NCBI GenBank assembly: GCA_002412765.1
Contig: DHVR01000037.1
Coordinates: 1-64,000, forward strand
DNA: 64,000 bases
Direction of reading: 5' to 3'
Source of the DNA: Leptolinea sp. UBA5203
GTDB lineage: Bacteria > Chloroflexota > Anaerolineae > Anaerolineales > Anaerolineaceae
Positions 7,655 to 16,096 of the stretch are shown here, piece after piece. The number at the start of each line of letters is the position of its first letter. The stretch's first letter is position 1. The translations under genes and the position numbers were made by a program. The notes under the pieces were generated by a model, which ran no database searches, was not told the DNA's origin, and worked only from the letters and a program-made list of their open reading frames with translations.

Positions 7655-10396
7655 ATGAAATCTGTGGATCAAAGCCGCTTACAGAAAACTAACCCAGATC
7701 GTGTTGGAGTATCAAAAGGGGTTTTCATTGCTTTCCTTTCCATTGCGATTATTACCCTCATAATTAGTCTGTGGTTGGCATATGCCCATCAATACAAAAA
7801 TATTCTTCAAGCCAAATCCAATGATCTGCAAACCATTGCAGAGAGTAAAACGGACCAAATTGAGCTTTGGGTTCAAGAATATTTAAATGACGCTGCCTAT
7901 GCCTCTGAGTTATTCGCAGAACCCCTCTTCCAGGCCTTGATTAATAAAAAAACAATTGCGGAAGACACGGACATCATTCGTCTGGCAAATCTTTTGGCAG
8001 AAACAGAGGGCTACGAGAATATCATCATTGCCACTGCAAAGGGACAGCCTGTATTTTATCTGAATCACGAAATACGCCAGCTTGATCCAGAAACCATACT
8101 CGCAATCCAACAAACCCTTAATTCCGGTCAAGCTGAGAGCAGTGATATTTACTTAAACCAAACAACCAAAAAAATTCATCTGGATTTTGTAATCCAACTT
8201 CCCCTGACAAATCTGCCGGATAAGTATGTCCTGATTTTATGTTTGGAACCGGAAAAACAACTTTTCCCAATCATTCAAACCTGGCCAACTTATAGTCAAA
8301 GTGCTGAAACCATAATCGTTCGCAGAGAAGATGACCATGTGCTATTCTTAAACGTATTAAGGCAGGATTCTTCCCCAGCCTTATCCATTAAAATTCCCCT
8401 TGTAAAAACGGATGTGCCGGCAGTTCAGGCAGTATTAGGAAAAACAGGGACCACGGAAGGAAAAGATTACCGGGGTGTCGAAGTCATCGCCGTCATTATG
8501 CCCGTAGAAGGCACAAACTGGTTTTTAATTGCAAAGGAAGATCGGGACGAAATGCTTGCCAGTGCCCAATTATTGGCCGTGTATTTTGGGGTAATCCTGT
8601 TTCTTGTCATCATAATGACCATCTTCCTGGCAGCCTACCGCTTTAATGTTCAACAAAAAAATCTTTATCAGGATTTGTTCCAAACCAAAGCAAAACAAGT
8701 GGAAATGCAGGAAGAAATTCGAACCACTTTGTACAGCATCGGAGATGGGGTCATCACGACAGATGATGCGGGTAAAATCACCCGCTTGAATCCCGTTGCT
8801 GAACAATTGACCGGCTGGCGTGAAGCAGAAGCGATTGGTAAACCATTATATGAAGTTTTCAAAATCATCAATGAAGACTCACGCGAGCCAGTTGAAAATC
8901 CAGTGATTCGGGTGCTCCGGGAGGCTGTTATCGTTGGCCTGGCCAATCACACCCTGTTGATCGCCAAGGATGGATTAGAACGACCCATTGCTGACAGCGG
9001 TGCTCCCATACGTAATAAACAAGGGAAAATAACCGGTGTGGTTCTGGTATTTCGAGATCAAACGCAAGAACGGACACTCCAAAAAGAAATGGCGCTGCTT
9101 ACCGACACGATTCGTGCGAGTATCAATGAGATCTACATTTTTGATGCCAATACTTTAAAATTCCGTTTTGTAAATAATGGGGCCCTTGAAAATCTTGGTT
9201 ACTCCTTTGATGAATTAGTCAATATGACCCCGGTAGATATAAAACCGGATTTTTCTCTGGAAACCTTTACCCATTTGATTGAACCCCTGACCACTCATGA
9301 GAAACAACTCCTGGTTTTTGAAACGTTTCATCAGCGAGCTGACCACACTATCTACCCTGTCGAAGTTCATTTACAGCTTTATCATCATCATGGCGATGAC
9401 GTCTATCTGGCTGTGGTTCAGGATATAACGGAAAGAAACCGGGCTGAAGAAAAGTTGCGTAGTTCCGAAGAACGTTACCGTCATTTATTCACACAAATGA
9501 ATGAGGGTTTCGCATTACATGAAATTGTTTGTGACCCAACAGGAAAGCCCATCAATTACATTTACCTGGATGTTAATCCGGCGTTTGAAAAATCGACATC
9601 GCAATCAAAAGAGTCCCTGCTTGGACGTTCCGTCTTGGAAGTCTTTCCTGGAACTAAACCATTTTGGATTGAGACCTATGGCAAAGTTGCTTTGGAAGGG
9701 ACTTCCATAAAATTTGAAAACTATCATGAAGGGTTAAATAAATGGTTCAGCGTTTGGGCATTCAGTCCCAAACTAAACCAATTTGCATGCATTGTTACGG
9801 ATATTACCGAACAAAAAATATCAGAGAATATTTTAAGAGATTCAGAGGAAAAATTTCGCTTTTTGTTTGATCATATGGCACATGGTGTCGTTTATCAAAA
9901 TGCAGATGGCATGATTACTTTGGCGAATAAAGCTGCCTGTGATATCTTGGGCCTCTCCATGGACCAGCTGCAGGGACGCTCATCCTTGGATCCTGAATGG
10001 CATGCCATTAACGAGGATAAAAGCCCATTTCCTGGCAAAGAACACCCCAGTATGATTTCCATTAAAACAGGCAGGATCATCAGGGATGTCATCATGGGAG
10101 TCCATAATCCCGTGAAGGGAGAGTACACCTGGATTAACATTAACTCCACTCCCCAATTCCGTCCAGGAGAGATGAAAGCCTTTGCCTCTTTCACCACTTT
10201 TGAAGATATTACAAAGCGGAAACTCGCCGAAGATATATTACGCCAACAAATTGAAGAATTGCGCCGCTGGAATGCCGTTACCCTAGGGCGGGAAAACCGT
10301 ATCCTGGAATTAAAAAAGGAAATCAATCAACTCCTTATCAAATCAGGGAAGGCCGCCCGATATACCAGCGTAAAGGACAATAAGCCAGATGACTGA
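7655..10396 (+). CDS. Membrane sensor with extracytoplasmic domain and four PAS domains, no kinase domain
   Basis: A 913-aa sensor. One membrane segment at ~23-45, an extracytoplasmic region ~46-300 that looks Cache-like, a second membrane segment ~305-328 (VYFGVILFLVIIMTIFLAAY), then PAS/PAC modules at ~352-470, ~480-600, ~607-720 and ~728-865. It ends with a charged helix (EELRRWNAVTLGRENRILEL) and a short ELKKEINQLL tail, a C-terminal signature often seen on PAS proteins that lack a transmitter. No HisKA, HATPase, GGDEF or EAL domain is present. It overlaps the next gene, a histidine kinase, by eight bases (ATGACTGA), so the sensory and kinase halves are probably separate subunits of one complex. 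The start is the first ATG before the membrane segment. Confidence 0.85.
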   Translation: MKSVDQSRLQKTNPDRVGVSKGVFIAFLSIAIITLIISLWLAYAHQYKNILQAKSNDLQTIAESKTDQIELWVQEYLNDAAYASELFAEPLFQALINKKTIAEDTDIIRLANLLAETEGYENIIIATAKGQPVFYLNHEIRQLDPETILAIQQTLNSGQAESSDIYLNQTTKKIHLDFVIQLPLTNLPDKYVLILCLEPEKQLFPIIQTWPTYSQSAETIIVRREDDHVLFLNVLRQDSSPALSIKIPLVKTDVPAVQAVLGKTGTTEGKDYRGVEVIAVIMPVEGTNWFLIAKEDRDEMLASAQLLAVYFGVILFLVIIMTIFLAAYRFNVQQKNLYQDLFQTKAKQVEMQEEIRTTLYSIGDGVITTDDAGKITRLNPVAEQLTGWREAEAIGKPLYEVFKIINEDSREPVENPVIRVLREAVIVGLANHTLLIAKDGLERPIADSGAPIRNKQGKITGVVLVFRDQTQERTLQKEMALLTDTIRASINEIYIFDANTLKFRFVNNGALENLGYSFDELVNMTPVDIKPDFSLETFTHLIEPLTTHEKQLLVFETFHQRADHTIYPVEVHLQLYHHHGDDVYLAVVQDITERNRAEEKLRSSEERYRHLFTQMNEGFALHEIVCDPTGKPINYIYLDVNPAFEKSTSQSKESLLGRSVLEVFPGTKPFWIETYGKVALEGTSIKFENYHEGLNKWFSVWAFSPKLNQFACIVTDITEQKISENILRDSEEKFRFLFDHMAHGVVYQNADGMITLANKAACDILGLSMDQLQGRSSLDPEWHAINEDKSPFPGKEHPSMISIKTGRIIRDVIMGVHNPVKGEYTWININSTPQFRPGEMKAFASFTTFEDITKRKLAEDILRQQIEELRRWNAVTLGRENRILELKKEINQLLIKSGKAARYTSVKDNKPDD

Positions 10397-13394
10397 ACCT
10401 TCTTTGTTAAGTTTAATTCAAAATACCGCTTTACTATTGGCTTTGGCGTTGTTATTTGATCTCAGCGTAGTACATTGGCAGGGAAGAAAGTTTCGTATCG
10501 AACAAATCCCCATCGGGTTTCTGGTGGGCTGTATTGGAACAGTATTACTCCTGACGCCCTGGGTGCTCACCCCTGGCATTATTTTTGATACACGCTCCAT
10601 TTTGCTTGGAGTCTCAGGTTTATTCTTTGGCACGATACCCACCCTCATCGCAATGGGTATCACTGCCCTCTTCCGGATTTACCAAGGCGGCGCAGGAACG
10701 TCAATGGGTGTGGCGGTCATCTTTAGTACCGGATTATTAGGACTGGCCTGGCGCCATATGCGAACCAGACCTCTGAGTACGCTATCAGGAAGGGAATTGT
10801 ATATCTTTGGGTTGGTCATTCATGTGGTGATGCTATTATGCGGTTTTTTCCTGCCCAAAGAGATCGCCTGGAGTGTGATTGGGAAGATAATTTTGCCGGT
10901 TCTCATCATTTACCCCTTTGCCACTTCATTTTTGGGGCTTATTTTTGTAAATCAACTCAAACGTTATAAAGCCATCTATGATCTTGCTAATAATGAAAAT
11001 CGATTAAAAAGTATTCACAAAATTCTGCAATCCTCAGTGGTAAATCAAGAAGATCTATTTACCTTAACTTTGGAGGAAGCTGTTAAGAATACGAATAGTC
11101 AAATAGGATTTCTATACACCTGCATCAGTAATATCCCCGATTGCCAATTAGTCTCCCGAATCAGTTCCAAATCCATATCGAGTGAGCTTGCTGAAGGTTT
11201 CACCAGAGAATGGGAATCCATGGCAATCTACAAAGAAGCGATTATAAAAAACACCTGGATAATCAAGAAGTCAAGACAAGTGATGGAAAAGACGGAGGAC
11301 CACCCTCTCTCAAAATCCTATCGGATTCAGGACATGCTTGCTGTTCCTGTAAGCAGTAATGGTGTGGTCGTAGCTGTCCTGGGAGTAGCCACAAATCAAT
11401 ACTCCTACGAAGAAGGCGATTGTACCCATATAAGCCTGCTCCTGGACGCTGCCTGGAAAATTATTGAGCGAAACAAGGTAGAGAAATCCCTTTCCAGTAT
11501 TGAATGGATGCTGACAAAGAAAGTAGGCCTATTTCTTCAGGATGGGACAGCGCAGCGGGAGCATACCGTAAAAATGACTGGGCTAAACAAAGACGGACTC
11601 ATTTTTACCTCCGTTGGGAGAGATTTGCTTCTGGATATCGCCAGAGATTATTTAGACCTGCTTGGGACGTCTGCCGCGATCTATGAGCAGAATGGTGAGT
11701 ACGCTTTGGCTGTATTTTCTTCTGCCTGGTGCAATTTTATGGATGATTCATCCAGACAATTATGTACCACAGATAACCTGGATGAAGCCTTGCAGAGCGG
11801 CAAGTGGCTTTGCCATGAATCTTGCTGGTCAAAGTGTTCCAAGATCAGCATTCAAACAGAAGAAGTAGTGGATATCGAATGTGATGGCGGCATTCATATC
11901 TATTCCGTCCCAATCTTCGCCAACCAAGAGGTTGTTGGCGCGATTAATTTTGGCTACGGTGATCCCCCCAAGGATAAGCGTGCCTTACAGGAATTAGCCG
12001 AAAAATATCAGGTGGATAGTGAAGAACTTGTTAGGTTAGCCAATGCCTATGAATCACGCCCGCCTTTTATCATCGAGCTTGCCAAGCAGAGGCTGCATAA
12101 TTCGGCCAACCTGATCGGCATGTTGATTGAAAAAAATCAGGCGCAAGCAAAATTAAAAAGCAACGAAAGTTTGTTGAACAAAATCTTTAACATCCTACCC
12201 ATCGGTCTTTGGTTTGCAGATAGAAATGGCAAGCTGCAAAGAGGAAATCCCGCTGGAGTAAAAATTTGGGGGGCAGAACCTCTGGTTGAGCTATCAGAAT
12301 ATGGGGTTTTCAAGGCGCGCTCTTTGCCTTCTCGTCAAGAACTAGGTGCGGATGATTGGGCATTGAGCAAAACCATTAAATACGGAGACACCATTGAGGA
12401 AGAACTCCTGGAAATAGACGCCTTCGATGGCACGAAAAAGATTATCCTGAATTATTCCACTCCCCTCAAAAACGAAAAAGGGGAAATTGAAGGCGCGGTT
12501 GTAGTAAACCTGGATACGACTGAACGTGTTCGATCCCAAGAAAAAGTAAAGGAAGCGCAGGAAGAGTTGCAGCGCCTGCTTTCAGAAGCCGATCAAGCAC
12601 GACAGGTATTATTGAGTGTTATTGAAGATCAGAAAATTGCAGAAGAAAAGATTGTCCAATTAAATCAAGAATTGGAAGAGAGGGTTACAAACCGAACCGT
12701 GCAACTGGAGGTTGCCAATCGAGAATTAGAAGCCTTCGCTTATTCTGTATCTCACGATTTACGCGCCCCCTTGCGCGCCATGGATGGCTTCAGCGCTGCT
12801 CTGTTGGAAGATTATCCGGATAAGCTGGATGAGCAAGGTAGACACTATCTGGCTCGAATCCAGGAAGCCTCCCGCAAAATGGGTCAATTGATTGAAGATT
12901 TGTTAAACCTCTCCCGGGTTACCCGGAGGGAGATCATAAAAGAGAGTGTTAATCTTTCTGAAATCTCGCTTGAAATCGCTGAAGAATATAAAAAACAATC
13001 TTCGGAACATCCCATTGAATTCATAATCCAGGAAGAAATGATCACCCAGGCAGACTCCCATCTTATCCGGATTGTGTTGGAAAACCTGATCAGCAATGCC
13101 TGTAAATTCTCCGGTAATAAAGACAAACCGATCATTGAAATTGGCTGTTCGAATCAAAATGGTGAGCCTGTGTTTTTTGTAAAAGATAATGGCGTAGGTT
13201 TCAACATGAAATATATCAGCAAACTTTTCAACCCATTTCAGCGCTTACATAGTGTAGAAGAGTTTCCGGGTACAGGGATTGGTCTAGTAACTGTACAACG
13301 GATCATCAACAGACATGGCGGTCGAATCTGGCCAGAGTCTTCCATCGATCATGGGGCAACTTTTTTCTTTACCCTTGGAGGAAAGAATGAATGA
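10389..13394 (+). CDS. 5TM-type membrane histidine kinase with GAF, PocR and PAS domains
   Basis: A 1001-aa sensor kinase. Residues ~1-190 carry about five membrane helices with the pattern of the 5TMR-LYT receptor domain (for example GTSMGVAVIFSTGLLGLAWR). A GAF domain follows at ~205-365, then a PocR-type ligand-binding domain at ~370-570, with Cys residues in SAWCNF and CHESCWSKC that could bind metal or a small ligand. After a PAS domain (~595-705) and a coiled coil come HisKA (YSVSHDLRAPLRAMDGFSAA) and HATPase (NLISNACKFS, VKDNGVGFN, GTGIGLVTVQRIINRHGG). The kinase core resembles phytochrome-type kinases that signal to small receivers, matching the next gene. Overlaps both neighbours by eight bases. 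Confidence 0.9.
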   Translation: MTEPSLLSLIQNTALLLALALLFDLSVVHWQGRKFRIEQIPIGFLVGCIGTVLLLTPWVLTPGIIFDTRSILLGVSGLFFGTIPTLIAMGITALFRIYQGGAGTSMGVAVIFSTGLLGLAWRHMRTRPLSTLSGRELYIFGLVIHVVMLLCGFFLPKEIAWSVIGKIILPVLIIYPFATSFLGLIFVNQLKRYKAIYDLANNENRLKSIHKILQSSVVNQEDLFTLTLEEAVKNTNSQIGFLYTCISNIPDCQLVSRISSKSISSELAEGFTREWESMAIYKEAIIKNTWIIKKSRQVMEKTEDHPLSKSYRIQDMLAVPVSSNGVVVAVLGVATNQYSYEEGDCTHISLLLDAAWKIIERNKVEKSLSSIEWMLTKKVGLFLQDGTAQREHTVKMTGLNKDGLIFTSVGRDLLLDIARDYLDLLGTSAAIYEQNGEYALAVFSSAWCNFMDDSSRQLCTTDNLDEALQSGKWLCHESCWSKCSKISIQTEEVVDIECDGGIHIYSVPIFANQEVVGAINFGYGDPPKDKRALQELAEKYQVDSEELVRLANAYESRPPFIIELAKQRLHNSANLIGMLIEKNQAQAKLKSNESLLNKIFNILPIGLWFADRNGKLQRGNPAGVKIWGAEPLVELSEYGVFKARSLPSRQELGADDWALSKTIKYGDTIEEELLEIDAFDGTKKIILNYSTPLKNEKGEIEGAVVVNLDTTERVRSQEKVKEAQEELQRLLSEADQARQVLLSVIEDQKIAEEKIVQLNQELEERVTNRTVQLEVANRELEAFAYSVSHDLRAPLRAMDGFSAALLEDYPDKLDEQGRHYLARIQEASRKMGQLIEDLLNLSRVTRREIIKESVNLSEISLEIAEEYKKQSSEHPIEFIIQEEMITQADSHLIRIVLENLISNACKFSGNKDKPIIEIGCSNQNGEPVFFVKDNGVGFNMKYISKLFNPFQRLHSVEEFPGTGIGLVTVQRIINRHGGRIWPESSIDHGATFFFTLGGKNE

Positions 13395-13830
13395 GAAAAT
13401 CATTCTGTTAGTTGAAGACAATAAAGATGATGAAGAGTTAACCCAGCGTGCTTTAAAATTGAACCATATTCTCAACAAAGTGATTGTTGTCCATGATGGA
13501 GTTGAAGCCATGGAGTATCTCAATGCCACAGGTCAATATGAAAAAAGGAATCCGGAAGAATTACCCCAATTGATTTTGCTGGATTTAAAACTTCCCAAGT
13601 TGAGCGGATTGGATGTACTAAAGCATATCCGTACCACCCCTCATACCCAATTGATTCCGGTGGTTATCATGACCTCCTCCAGCGAAGAGGAAGATATCGT
13701 CACCAGCTATCGTTTGGGAGCAAACAGTTATATCCGTAAACCGGTGGAATTTACCAATTTTACAAAAGCAGTACAACAGTTAGGCTTATATTGGTTGGTC
13801 ATTAATCAATCGCCTCCACTAACCAGATGA
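13387..13830 (+). CDS. Single-domain response regulator (Rcp1/CheY-like)
   Basis: A 147-aa lone receiver domain. VEDNKDDEEL is the acidic pocket, LILLDLKLPKLSG holds the phospho-acceptor Asp, VIMTSS the conserved Ser/Thr and YIRKPV the Lys. Extended insertions are typical of Rcp1-like receivers paired with phytochrome-type kinases. The frame is open further upstream, but ATG 13387 follows GGAGGAAAG and overlaps the kinase stop as ATGAATGA, so translation is coupled. With no output domain it probably relays phosphate or acts by protein contact. Confidence 0.92.
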   Translation: MNEKIILLVEDNKDDEELTQRALKLNHILNKVIVVHDGVEAMEYLNATGQYEKRNPEELPQLILLDLKLPKLSGLDVLKHIRTTPHTQLIPVVIMTSSSEEEDIVTSYRLGANSYIRKPVEFTNFTKAVQQLGLYWLVINQSPPLTR

Positions 13831-13862
13831 AATTGATTTTAATTATATGATAAAGGTGATTC

Positions 13863-15995
13863 ATGACAACACCATTGCGCATTTTATATGTTGAAGATAC
13901 ACCCGCAGATGCTGAATTAATAATTATACGTCTTGAAAAAGAAGGCTTTTTGTTTCACTGGCAGCGTGTAGAGACGGCAGAAACCTATCTTCAGGCGTTA
14001 ATGGAATACCCGGACATCATCCTTGCCGATTGGAACTTGCCTCAATTCAGCGGTTTGCAAGCGCTGGCGCTGATGCAGGAAAATAAATTGGATATTCCGT
14101 TTATTATCATCTCAGGAAACATCGGTGAAGAAGCTGCCGTGGAAGCCATGCGCAAAGGTGCCACGGATTATCTGTTAAAAGACCGTCCACAACGAATTGG
14201 ATTGGCCGTCCGCAATGCCTTGGAGCAAAAACAACTAAGAGAAACGCGCAAGCAAAGCGAAGCCCAATTAAGGTTTCAATCAGAATTAATTAAAAATGTA
14301 TACGACGCCATCTATTCATTGGATCATCATTTCAATGTGACCTTTTGGAATCATACTGCCGAAACCATCTACGGCTGGAAATTCGAAGAAATTATCGGAC
14401 GTAGTGAATCTATCTATTTACAAACGGAATACCTGGAATTCTCCTTCCAGGAAATAATTGAGCAGTTGGATACTCAAAACGCTGTTCAAGTAAACCTGAT
14501 TCAAACCAGCAAATCAGGACAGAAATTTGATATTGAAAGCAAAATTCGTGTCCTCCGAGATGACCAGAATGAGATTATTGGATATGTGTTTGTCAACCGG
14601 GATATCACCCAGCGAAGAGCCGCGGAAAAATCCCTGGCAGAAAGTGAAGAAAAATTCCGTCAATTGGCTGAGAACATTCACGAAGCCTTCATGTTAACCG
14701 ACACAAGTCTTGAAAATATTATCTATACCAGTCCCGCATTTGAAGAAGTTTGGGGGCAAACCCGTGAGAGTTTAGCCAATAATCCAAATGCAGTCCAAGA
14801 ATGCATTCATCCTGATGATTTTGTATCGGTTGCCCATGCCAGAAACCAATTACTGACCCATGGCATCCCGATGGACATCGAGCATCGTATACTTGGGAGC
14901 GACAATTCCATCCGCTGGATTCACTCCCGAGCGTACCCGGTCTTTGATGAGAATCAGAAAATAATCCGTATTGCAGGAATTGCCGAGGACATCACCGATC
15001 GCATCAAATCTGTTGAGTTATTACTCCAAAGCCACGATAGATTGCGTAGGGCTGAACAGGTTTCTCAATCTGGCTACTGGGAGTTTGATCTCAAAACTCA
15101 ATTAGTTCGAGCCTCCCAAGGAGCCCGTGTAATTTACGGATTGGAAGATAAAACCTGGACGATCACTCAGGTTCAACAATTGCCACTACCAAAATATCGC
15201 AATGCATTGGATTCTGCCATGAGAACTCTGATTGCAAACCTGGGTCCATATGATATCGAATTTGAAATTCAACGTCCAACCGATCAAAAAATTGTTGCCA
15301 TCCATTCTGTGGCTGAATTTGATGCCAGCAGAAAAGTCGTCTTCGGAATTATTCAGGATATAACCGTTCGAAAAAATGCCGAAGATGAACGTAAAAAATC
15401 CGTGGAAGAATTAAAAATTGCCTATGATGCAACCATTGAAGGCTGGTCACAGGCCATGGATTTACGGGATGAAGAAACCGAAGGTCATACCCAAAGGGTT
15501 ACTGCTATCACCCTAAAACTTGCCAGGGAAATTGGTGTTCCGGAAGAGGCTCTGATTCATATTCGCAGAGGAACCCTCTTGCACGATATTGGCAAATTAG
15601 GGGTCCCCGACGCTATATTACATAAACCTGGCCCCTTATCCCCAGAGGAATGGGTGGTCATGAAAAAACATCCGGAATATGCCTATCAGATGCTCTATCC
15701 AGTGAAATATTTACGTCCCGCCATAGATATCCCCTATTGCCACCATGAGCGCTGGGATGGCACAGGCTACCCTCGTGGGCTAAAAGGCGAAGAAATACCC
15801 CTCGCGGCTCGTATTTTTGCTGTGATTGATGTTTGGGATGCGCTCACGTCAGACCGCCCCTACCGTCAGGCATGGCCTCAGGAAAAAGCTTTTTGTTATA
15901 TTCTTGATCAATGCGGAAAACATTTTGATCCCCAAATCCTCAAGGTTTTTACCCGTTTTATGGAAGTGGAGATTAATCAAGAAATAAATAGTTGA
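13863..15995 (+). CDS. Response regulator with PAS domains and HD-GYP phosphodiesterase domain
   Basis: A 710-aa protein. REC at ~5-125 (YVEDTPAD, ILADWNLPQFSG, YLLKDRPQ), PAS modules at ~135-255, ~265-380 and ~385-505, then HD-GYP at ~515-700. The catalytic signature is complete: HTQRVTAITLKLA, LLHDIGKLGVPD, HPEYAYQML, HHERWDGTGYPRGLKGEEIP and DVWDALTSDRPYR. HD-GYP domains of this type hydrolyse cyclic di-GMP, so the upstream sensors probably lower c-di-GMP. AAAGGTG precedes the ATG and only 32 bases separate it from the lone receiver, so it is the last gene of the four-gene operon. Confidence 0.93.
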   Translation: MTTPLRILYVEDTPADAELIIIRLEKEGFLFHWQRVETAETYLQALMEYPDIILADWNLPQFSGLQALALMQENKLDIPFIIISGNIGEEAAVEAMRKGATDYLLKDRPQRIGLAVRNALEQKQLRETRKQSEAQLRFQSELIKNVYDAIYSLDHHFNVTFWNHTAETIYGWKFEEIIGRSESIYLQTEYLEFSFQEIIEQLDTQNAVQVNLIQTSKSGQKFDIESKIRVLRDDQNEIIGYVFVNRDITQRRAAEKSLAESEEKFRQLAENIHEAFMLTDTSLENIIYTSPAFEEVWGQTRESLANNPNAVQECIHPDDFVSVAHARNQLLTHGIPMDIEHRILGSDNSIRWIHSRAYPVFDENQKIIRIAGIAEDITDRIKSVELLLQSHDRLRRAEQVSQSGYWEFDLKTQLVRASQGARVIYGLEDKTWTITQVQQLPLPKYRNALDSAMRTLIANLGPYDIEFEIQRPTDQKIVAIHSVAEFDASRKVVFGIIQDITVRKNAEDERKKSVEELKIAYDATIEGWSQAMDLRDEETEGHTQRVTAITLKLAREIGVPEEALIHIRRGTLLHDIGKLGVPDAILHKPGPLSPEEWVVMKKHPEYAYQMLYPVKYLRPAIDIPYCHHERWDGTGYPRGLKGEEIPLAARIFAVIDVWDALTSDRPYRQAWPQEKAFCYILDQCGKHFDPQILKVFTRFMEVEINQEINS

Positions 15996-16023
15996 CGGCA
16001 GGTTTTTATAAATTAATTTGAGA

Positions 16024-16061
16024 TGAAAAACACCCTCCTGAATACTGATCAGGAGGGTGTT
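16024..16061. terminator. Bidirectional terminator between HD-GYP and RCC1 genes
   Basis: Perfect 13-bp arms, AACACCCTCCTGA (16029-16041) and TCAGGAGGGTGTT (16049-16061). The minus-strand side runs into TTTTTC; the plus side has a weaker T tail. It lies between two convergent genes. Confidence 0.85.
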
Positions 16062-16096
16062 GTATAGCTTACTATCCTTTGGCCAATCTGGAATCG

